The translations under genes were made by a program, and so were the position numbers. The notes under the pieces were generated by a model. It was not told the DNA's origin and ran no database searches. It worked only from the letters and a program-made list of their open reading frames with translations. A stretch of DNA of 10,930 nt from Aminicenans sp964648465 (GTDB lineage Bacteria > Acidobacteriota > Aminicenantia > Aminicenantales > Aminicenantaceae), in NCBI GenBank assembly GCA_964648465.1, contig CAZYMU010000054.1, positions 1-10,930 of the forward strand. The letters run 5' to 3'. This document shows positions 5,630-10,930 of this stretch, one piece after another; within the stretch, counting starts at the first letter, position 1, and the number at the start of each line of letters is the position of its first letter.

Positions 5630-8050
5630 ATGAGCCGTAAGTTGTCAGTAGTTAGTATTGAAAAAGAAATGAAAAAGTCTTATCTGGATTATGCGATGAG
5701 TGTAATCATAGGTCGTGCAATACCAGACGTCAAGGATGGGCTGAAACCCGTTCATCGGCGGACACTCTATGCTATGCATGAAGCCGGCAATACATGGAAT
5801 AAACCATATAAAAAATCTGCCCGTATTGTTGGAGAAGTCATCGGAAAATTTCACCCGCATGGGGATATGGCTGTTTACGATACCATTGTCAGAATGGCTC
5901 AAGATTTTAGTCTTCGATATCCTCTTATAGACGGCCAGGGTAATTTTGGTTCAATCGACGGGGATCCTCCTGCTGCAATGCGGTACACCGAAGTCAGGAT
6001 GAAAAAGATGGCACAGGGACTCCTGGCTGATTTGGAAAAGAATACGGTTAATTTTGTTCCGAACTATGATGAAAGCTTGAAAATGCCTGAAGTCCTTCCT
6101 GCTAAATTCCCGAATCTGCTTGTAAACGGAGGATCAGGAATCGCTGTTGGTATGGCAACGAATATTCCTCCTCATAATCTGGCTGAAGTTGTAGACGGCA
6201 TTATTTATCTGATCAAGCATCAAAAGGCAAATATAGAGAAAATCATGCAGTTTGTTCCTGGCCCTGATTTTCCTACCGGCGGATATGTGTTTGGTATGGA
6301 TGGGATAAAAAGTGCTTATACGACTGGAAGAGGCATTATAATTTTAAGGGCAAAGGCAACTATAGAAAGAGGGGGCAAGCATGAAAGAGACCGGATTGTT
6401 ATATCCGAGATCCCTTATCTTGTGAATAAAGCCAGGCTCCTGGAAAATACGGCAAAGCTTGTGAATAGTAAAAAAATTGAGGGAATTGCTGATATCCGGG
6501 ACGAATCTGACAGAGAAGGAATGCGCGCTGTAATCGAGATTAAAAGGGGAGAATTTCCAGAGGTGATTTTAAATAATCTCTATAAACATACAGCGCTTCA
6601 GACATCTTTTGGAATCATTCTTCTTGTTATAGTTGAAAAACAGCCGAAAATATTGGGTCTTCTGGACATAATGCGCTATTTTGTTTCCCACAGGCAGGAT
6701 GTTGTTCGCCGACGCACGCGCTTTGAATTAAAAAAGGCAGAACAAAGGGCTCACATTCTTGAAGGATTGATAATTGCATTGGATAATCTGGATGAAATTA
6801 TTAACCTTATCCGTTCATCCAGGACAGTGGATCAAGCAAGAAAGGGCTTGGTTACAAGGTTTGATTTGACTAAAGTACAGGCTCAAGCCATCCTGGATTT
6901 GCAGCTACAGAAGTTAACTGGATTGGAACGGGAAAAGATCCAAAAAGAGCATAAAGACTTAAAGAAACTTATTGTAAAATTGAGGAAGATTTTAGGCAGT
7001 GAAAAGATGATTCTTGATATCATAGTTGAGGAACTTAAAGAGATTAAAGAGAGATATCAAGATGAAAGAAGAACAGAGATTATTAGAGAGGAAATAACGG
7101 AAATTATGCCTGAAGATCTGATCAAGGAAGAAGAAGTAGCGGTCACTTATACATCTTCGGGTTATGTCAAACGTACTTCGCTTAGTAATTATCATTTCCA
7201 GATGCGTGGAGGTAAGGGGAGAAAAGGAATAAGTATGAAGGCTGAAGATGTGGTACAGGACTTATTTATCTGTTCTACACATAGTTATCTTTTGATATTT
7301 ACAAGCAAAGGACGTCTTTACTGGTTGAAAGCCATGTATATCCCTGATGTTGGAATTTCCAGCCGAGGGAAATCCATCATGAATCTTGTACAATTTGCAC
7401 CGGATGAAAAAGTCAGTTCTATAGTTGCCGTTAAAGATTTTAGTCAAGATCTTTATGTGATGATGTTGAGTTCGGACGGTCGTATGAAAAAAATCCGTTT
7501 GAGCGATTTCAGTCATATCCGCAAAGGAGGAATAATAGCCATTACTCTTGTTGCAAAAGCTGAATTATTGATGGCGAAGTTAACTGATGGGAATAAAGAT
7601 ATTATTATTGGAACGCGCTTGGGGAAGGCTATCAGGTTTAAGGAAAAAGAAATTAGAGCTATGGGCCGAAAGGCAGCAGGAGTAAAAGGAATAACACTTG
7701 CTCCAAAAGATCAGATTATTGGAATGGTGGTTGCGGGAGATAAAGAGAAATATATATTTACGGTTGCTAAGAAAGGATACGGAAAAAAAACAGAGACAAA
7801 ACTCTATCCCTTGCGCCATAGGGGAGGAAAGGGTGTTATCAATCTTAGAGTAACTCCTAAGATTGGGAAGGCTGTAGGAATGGTTGGAATTTTTGAAGAA
7901 GAGCTGCTTTTTATAACAGAAAACGGCAAGATTATTCGGATAAAAACAGAAAAAGTGAGGTCGATAAGCAGAGCAACACAGGGAGTTAGAATAATTAACT
8001 TGGGAGAAAAAGACAAAGTGGTATCCATTGCTAAAGTCAGAGAAAATTAA
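5630..8050 (+). CDS. gyrA: DNA gyrase subunit A
   Basis: DNA cleavage-religation and wrapping subunit of gyrase. The start ATG 5630 has AAAGGAG (5618-5624) 5 nt upstream and gives 806 residues; TTG 5627 just before it is less well spaced. The N-terminal breakage-reunion domain shows DYAMSVIIGRAIPDVKDG, the winged-helix QRDR with HPHGD, and catalytic Tyr119 in AMRYTE (E. coli Tyr122). The coiled-coil region lies around residues 350-480, and the C-terminal six-blade pinwheel follows. A GyrA box identifies it as GyrA and not ParC, but reads QMRGGKG (524-530) instead of QRRGGKG. The position equivalent to E. coli Ser83 is Met80; Asp84 (E. coli Asp87) is kept. The E. coli-type acidic tail is absent. 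It lies 46 nt after gyrB with no terminator, so the two form one operon. Confidence 0.99.
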   Translation: MSRKLSVVSIEKEMKKSYLDYAMSVIIGRAIPDVKDGLKPVHRRTLYAMHEAGNTWNKPYKKSARIVGEVIGKFHPHGDMAVYDTIVRMAQDFSLRYPLIDGQGNFGSIDGDPPAAMRYTEVRMKKMAQGLLADLEKNTVNFVPNYDESLKMPEVLPAKFPNLLVNGGSGIAVGMATNIPPHNLAEVVDGIIYLIKHQKANIEKIMQFVPGPDFPTGGYVFGMDGIKSAYTTGRGIIILRAKATIERGGKHERDRIVISEIPYLVNKARLLENTAKLVNSKKIEGIADIRDESDREGMRAVIEIKRGEFPEVILNNLYKHTALQTSFGIILLVIVEKQPKILGLLDIMRYFVSHRQDVVRRRTRFELKKAEQRAHILEGLIIALDNLDEIINLIRSSRTVDQARKGLVTRFDLTKVQAQAILDLQLQKLTGLEREKIQKEHKDLKKLIVKLRKILGSEKMILDIIVEELKEIKERYQDERRTEIIREEITEIMPEDLIKEEEVAVTYTSSGYVKRTSLSNYHFQMRGGKGRKGISMKAEDVVQDLFICSTHSYLLIFTSKGRLYWLKAMYIPDVGISSRGKSIMNLVQFAPDEKVSSIVAVKDFSQDLYVMMLSSDGRMKKIRLSDFSHIRKGGIIAITLVAKAELLMAKLTDGNKDIIIGTRLGKAIRFKEKEIRAMGRKAAGVKGITLAPKDQIIGMVVAGDKEKYIFTVAKKGYGKKTETKLYPLRHRGGKGVINLRVTPKIGKAVGMVGIFEEELLFITENGKIIRIKTEKVRSISRATQGVRIINLGEKDKVVSIAKVREN

Positions 8051-8169
8051 GTCCATCATCTACACATAAACTATTTTTCTGGAAATTCTTTTGATATCCG
8101 GGCACTTCATCTTGCCGCCAATTTATTGTTGGCACCTAATCATTTTGGGTACAGGGCCATAAATTGAGC

Positions 8170-8199
8170 TTGACTTTAGAATCTTATCTTACATAAAAT
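8170..8199 (+). promoter_or_regulatory. Sigma70-like promoter of the acyl-CoA synthetase gene
   Basis: TTGACT (8170-8175), 18 bp, then TAAAAT (8194-8199): 10 of 12 consensus bases. It lies in the 177-bp gap after gyrA, so the gene is probably transcribed independently, with a leader of about 20 nt. A strong Shine-Dalgarno AAGGAGGG (8216-8223) follows. Confidence 0.6.
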
Positions 8200-8227
8200 T
8201 GATCCAACATGAATTAAGGAGGGAATT

Positions 8228-10006
8228 ATGGTCGAGACAATTAGCCAACTTTTTCTCAATACTATAAAAGCATATCCTAAAGATGATTTTATGCTTTATA
8301 AAGAGGAAGGGACTTATGTTCCTATCTCAACTGAAGAATTTGGGAATAGAGTAAAACATCTGTCTCTTGGGCTAAAAGATTTGGGACTTGAGGCCGGAGA
8401 TAAACTTGTTATCCTTTCTGAGAATGGGCCAGAATGGGTCATGACTGATATTGCAACTTTGTGTATAGGGGCGATAACAGTGCCTATCTATACTTCTTTA
8501 GTTCCAGAACAGATCAAATACATAATTGATGATTCTGATGCAAAGATAGTTGTATGCTCGAATCAGGAACTATGGCAGAGAGTCAAGGTAGTAAAGCATG
8601 GTCTGACTAAGGTTGAACATTTCATTACATTCCAACCAGAAGCACCTGAAGGGGCAGCTACTTTAATTGAAATTCGCGAAAGGGGCAAGAAAATTGCACT
8701 TGAAAATCCAGATCTGTTTGACAGAACAGCTCTTGGAGTAAAACCCGGTGATGTTGCGTCAATCATTTATACTTCCGGAACGACTGGAATTCCTAAAGGT
8801 GTCATGCTGACTCACAGCAATTTTATCAGTAATGTAAAGACTGTAGCCGAAATAATAGGTTTTTCATATAAAGATACGGTTCTTTCTTTTTTACCTTTAT
8901 CTCACGTCTTAGAGAGAATGGTCACTTTTGCTTATATATATAAAGGATGCTCCATAGGATATGCGGAATGCGTGGAGACCGTAGCTGAAAATTTGCAAGA
9001 GATTCGTCCTCACATCATGGTTAGTGTTCCACGCGTATTTGAGAAGATTTACGCAGGAGTCATGGACAATGTGCTTTCAAGCTCTGTATTAAAAAGGAAG
9101 ATATTCTTCTGGGCAGTAAACATTGGAAAGAAGTATGGTGCAAAGGAAGTAAATAAACAGCCTATATCCGGATATCTTCGATTCAGACGGAAAATAGCCA
9201 ACAAGCTTGTGTTTTCCAAGATTATTGAAAAGACAGGGGGAAGAATCAGATTCTTTGTCTCCGGAGGTGCTGCACTTTCCAAGGATATTGCAGAATTTTT
9301 TTATGCTATAGGGTTAATAGTCTTAGAGGGATATGGGTTAACAGAGACTTCTCCTGTTATCTCTGTCAATACTCTAGATAATTTGAGGTTTGGGGCTGTG
9401 GGGAAGGTTATTCCTAATGTAGAAGTTAAGATCGCCGGAGACGGAGAGATTTTGACAAGGGGACCAAATGTGATGAAAGGATACTATAAAAAAGAGCTTG
9501 AGACCCGGGAAGCCATCAAGGACGGATGGTTTTACACTGGAGATATTGGCTATCTGGATGAGGATGGCTATCTTGTTATTACGGACAGGAAAAAAGACAT
9601 CTTTGTTACATCCGGCGGAAAAAACGTCGCTCCCCAACTGATTGAGAATATATTGAAAACAAATCTTTATGTTTCAAATGCTGTTGTTGTTGGAGATAAT
9701 CGAAGATTCATTTCTGCTCTTATTATTCCGAATTTTGAAAAGCTTGAGGAATATGCTAAAGCCAACAATATTGTTTATGAAAATGCATCCGATTTAGTGA
9801 AGAATGATAAAATTGTTGAATTTATACAGCAGGAAATTGATCGGACTTCGATATCTCTTGCTTCTTATGAAAAAGTAAAAAAAATTGCCCTCCTTGAAAG
9901 AGAGTTTGAAATAGAGGAAGGGGAAATAACTCCTTCGCTAAAAGTTAAGAGAAATATCATCGGGGAAAAATACGAAAACCTGATTTATTCAATCTATGAA
10001 GAATAA
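8228..10006 (+). CDS. AMP-forming long-chain acyl-CoA synthetase
   Basis: Member of the ANL adenylating enzymes, closest in layout to long-chain fatty acid-CoA ligases (FadD/FAA type): fatty acid + ATP + CoA gives acyl-CoA + AMP + PPi. Visible motifs in order: the P-loop YTSGTTGIPKG (181-191), LPLSHVLERM, the A5 motif GYGLTET (368-374), the A7 motif WFYTGD (434-439), the hinge motif DRKKD (453-457) followed by the SGGKNVAP A8 loop, and the probable A10 catalytic lysine Lys572 in TPSLKVKR. At 592 residues it is full length. No signal peptide or membrane helix is evident; a cytosolic, membrane-associated enzyme is expected. The N-terminal ISQLFLNTIKAYPKD fits the COG1022 group. ATG 8228 follows a strong AAGGAGGG. 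It has its own promoter and converges on the next gene with a 10-nt gap. Exact chain-length preference cannot be read. Confidence 0.95.
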   Translation: MVETISQLFLNTIKAYPKDDFMLYKEEGTYVPISTEEFGNRVKHLSLGLKDLGLEAGDKLVILSENGPEWVMTDIATLCIGAITVPIYTSLVPEQIKYIIDDSDAKIVVCSNQELWQRVKVVKHGLTKVEHFITFQPEAPEGAATLIEIRERGKKIALENPDLFDRTALGVKPGDVASIIYTSGTTGIPKGVMLTHSNFISNVKTVAEIIGFSYKDTVLSFLPLSHVLERMVTFAYIYKGCSIGYAECVETVAENLQEIRPHIMVSVPRVFEKIYAGVMDNVLSSSVLKRKIFFWAVNIGKKYGAKEVNKQPISGYLRFRRKIANKLVFSKIIEKTGGRIRFFVSGGAALSKDIAEFFYAIGLIVLEGYGLTETSPVISVNTLDNLRFGAVGKVIPNVEVKIAGDGEILTRGPNVMKGYYKKELETREAIKDGWFYTGDIGYLDEDGYLVITDRKKDIFVTSGGKNVAPQLIENILKTNLYVSNAVVVGDNRRFISALIIPNFEKLEEYAKANNIVYENASDLVKNDKIVEFIQQEIDRTSISLASYEKVKKIALLEREFEIEEGEITPSLKVKRNIIGEKYENLIYSIYEE

Positions 10007-10016
10007 ACTAATCTGC

Positions 10017-10730
10017 TTAAGCTGGTTTTTTTAACCAGTACAATATCCTGCCGCAGTTTTCACATAGGATAATTGAATTCTTTGCCTTTAATTCGTTCAG
10101 GACTTGGGGCCTGATACGTATTTGACACATCGAACAGAAGTCATCCTTTACAGGAGAGAGAGCAATATGGTTTTTTTTGATAAAAATCTTTTGATAAAGC
10201 TTTATTTGTTGGGAAGGAAGTTTATGGATGAGCAAATCTTTCTCATTGAGTAAGTTCTTCTTTTTTTCCTCAATCTCTATTTTCTTTTGAAATAGCTCCT
10301 CTTTCTTCTTTAAGAGTTTCGTTTTTTCCTGCTCAGCTATCATGCTGGCCTTTCTAATTTCTTCCACTATATCATCTGCAGCGAGCATTTTACTGATTTC
10401 TTCTTCTTCCATAGAATCGATTTTCTTCTTATTTTCTTCGATTTCTTTGATAAGAGAGCTGTATTCCTTGTTTGACTTTACCCCGGTGAGCTGGTGCTTG
10501 TATTTGGATATTAGTGCTGAGATGTTCTGGATTTCAGAATCTATTTCCCGCCTGTTTTTTTGGTTAATGAGGAGTTTTTCTTTAGCTTGAGAGACCGTTT
10601 GAAAGAGTGTATCAATTTCTCCATCTATTTTTTTTGTCTGGGATGGGATATTATCGAGGAAATGAGAGACTTCTATTATTTCAGTATCAATATTTTGCAA
10701 CCAAATCAATTTGTTAAAGTCAATATCCAC
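10017..10730 (-). CDS. Coiled-coil zinc-ribbon protein (COG1579, zf-RING_7; CdsZ/FlgZ-like)
   Basis: A 237-residue cytosolic protein. Residues about 10-185 form a long, charged, Lys/Glu-rich helical hairpin, which should be an antiparallel coiled coil. The C-terminus is a zf-RING_7 zinc ribbon with Cys199xxCys202 and Cys223xxCys226 and the family motif IRPQVLNEL between them. Relatives include chlamydial CdsZ/CT398 and Helicobacter HP0958 (FlgZ), reported to bind sigma54 or flagellin mRNA; in most bacteria the role is unknown, with RNA or sigma-factor binding suspected. The start is GTG 10730, preceded by AGAGGA at 6-nt spacing; the overlapping ATG is out of frame. It lies 21 nt after the tRNA(CAU) gene with no terminator between, so the two may share a transcript. 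It ends 10 nt from the convergent acyl-CoA synthetase gene. Confidence 0.92.
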   Translation of the reverse strand: MDIDFNKLIWLQNIDTEIIEVSHFLDNIPSQTKKIDGEIDTLFQTVSQAKEKLLINQKNRREIDSEIQNISALISKYKHQLTGVKSNKEYSSLIKEIEENKKKIDSMEEEEISKMLAADDIVEEIRKASMIAEQEKTKLLKKKEELFQKKIEIEEKKKNLLNEKDLLIHKLPSQQIKLYQKIFIKKNHIALSPVKDDFCSMCQIRIRPQVLNELKAKNSIILCENCGRILYWLKKPA

Positions 10731-10751
10731 ATTTTTTCCTCTAGGAGAAAA

Positions 10752-10823
10752 TGGGCCTACCAGGATTCGAACCTGGGACCTGCCGGTTATGAGCCGGTGG
10801 CTCTACCGCTGAGCTATAGGCCC
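10752..10823 (-). tRNA. tRNA(CAU), probably tRNA-Ile2 (k2CAU), possibly elongator tRNA-Met
   Basis: A 72-nt cloverleaf on the minus strand: acceptor GGGCCTA/TAGGCCC, D stem GCTC/GAGC with a minimal 7-nt loop, anticodon stem ACCGG/CCGGC with loop CTCATAA (anticodon CAT), T stem CCAGG/CCTGG with loop TTCGAAT, and discriminator A. No CCA is encoded. It is not an initiator: it has a G1-C72 pair and lacks three G-C pairs in the anticodon stem. C4-G69 and C5-G68 match determinants used by TilS on E. coli tRNA-Ile2, which favours Ile2 (lysidine at C34) over elongator Met. Odd points are C26 and an A27-C43 mismatch at the top of the anticodon stem. Confidence 0.95.
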
Positions 10824-10831
10824 TAGCTTTT

Positions 10832-10860
10832 CTTATAACAAATATAAAATATCAAGTCAA
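10832..10860 (-). promoter_or_regulatory. Sigma70-like promoter of tRNA(CAU)
   Basis: On the minus strand, TTGACT (10860-10855), 17 bp, then TATAAG (10837-10832): 10 of 12 consensus bases at ideal spacing. Transcription would begin within a few nucleotides of the mature tRNA 5' end (10823). It may also drive the zinc-ribbon gene just downstream. Confidence 0.65.
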
Positions 10861-10877
10861 TTGGTAACGGAAATTCC

Positions 10878-10894
10878 CAGCGATTCCGCAACTT
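10878..10894 (-). repeat. 17-bp repeat, copy 2 (inverted relative to copy 1 at 37-53)
   Basis: The exact reverse complement of the 17-mer at 37-53. It lies just upstream of the tRNA(CAU) promoter. The flanks are unrelated to those of copy 1. No function can be assigned. Confidence 0.6.
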
Positions 10895-10930
10895 CACACA
10901 AAAAGCGAAAATCTCTCTTAAGATAGAATG

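Noticed and set aside
7580..8059. Long minus-strand ORF (159 codons) opposite the gyrA C-terminus.
   Set aside because: It is antisense to a clearly conserved gyrA reading frame, with composition typical of a shadow frame and no start signals.
8112..8135. Hairpin GCCAA/TTGGC after gyrA as a possible terminator.
   Set aside because: Only a 5-bp stem and no following T-run, so not a convincing intrinsic terminator.
10022..10038. Inverted repeat CTGGTT-TTTTT-AACCAG at the convergent gene ends.
   Set aside because: The T-run is in the loop and no U-tract follows on either strand; it also lies within the last codons of the zinc-ribbon gene.
10560..10826. Plus-strand ORF ending in a WAYQDSNLGPAGYEPVALPLSYRP-like peptide.
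   Set aside because: This is the usual spurious translation of the antisense strand of a tRNA gene, plus the shadow of the zinc-ribbon gene.
10857..10930. Possible C-terminal end of a minus-strand gene reading into the window (24 codons, RFLCEVAESLGISVTN at the end).
   Set aside because: Two minus-strand frames are open here and neither gives a recognisable family; the stop overlaps the tRNA promoter -35.

Overview
The window is AT-rich bacterial chromosomal DNA, probably from an anaerobic lineage. GyrB is of the long, Gram-negative type, with an insert in its C-terminal half. There is a two-cluster ferredoxin-type DUF362 protein, and traces of a DRG/Obg-like TGS GTPase. This mix would fit a candidate phylum such as Aminicenantota or a deltaproteobacterial-type lineage, but the lineage is a guess. 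Nothing points to a phage, transposon, CRISPR array or defence island.

Layout. Positions 1-1803 hold two same-direction genes: a HAD-family phosphatase and a DUF362 iron-sulfur protein. A tRNA-Pro(CGG) with encoded CCA follows on the minus strand (1855-1932). Positions 1933-3198 are a very AT-rich accessory stretch and the least ordinary part of the window. It holds three tandem 10-bp repeats, a sigma70-like promoter, a perfect DnaA box, and a small membrane-anchored protein gene with no normal start codon in its frame. Converging on that gene is a 66-codon minus-strand ORF that joins the N-terminal tip of a DRG-like GTPase directly to its C-terminal TGS domain. A very good promoter (TTTACA-17-TATAAT) then drives the gyrB-gyrA pair (3199-8050). 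An AMP-forming long-chain acyl-CoA synthetase with its own promoter follows (8228-10006). It converges on a minus-strand gene for a coiled-coil/zinc-ribbon protein (COG1579, CdsZ/FlgZ type). That gene sits 21 nt downstream of a tRNA(CAU), probably tRNA-Ile2, and may share its transcript.

Function. gyrB and gyrA encode both subunits of DNA gyrase and look like one operon. The remaining genes are housekeeping or metabolic singletons. No new multi-gene system is evident. The observations most worth following are the internally deleted TGS mini-ORF, the non-canonical or frameshifted start of the small membrane protein, the repeat/promoter/DnaA-box cluster before it, the Met at the quinolone-critical position of GyrA, and an exact 17-bp inverted repeat near the two window ends.
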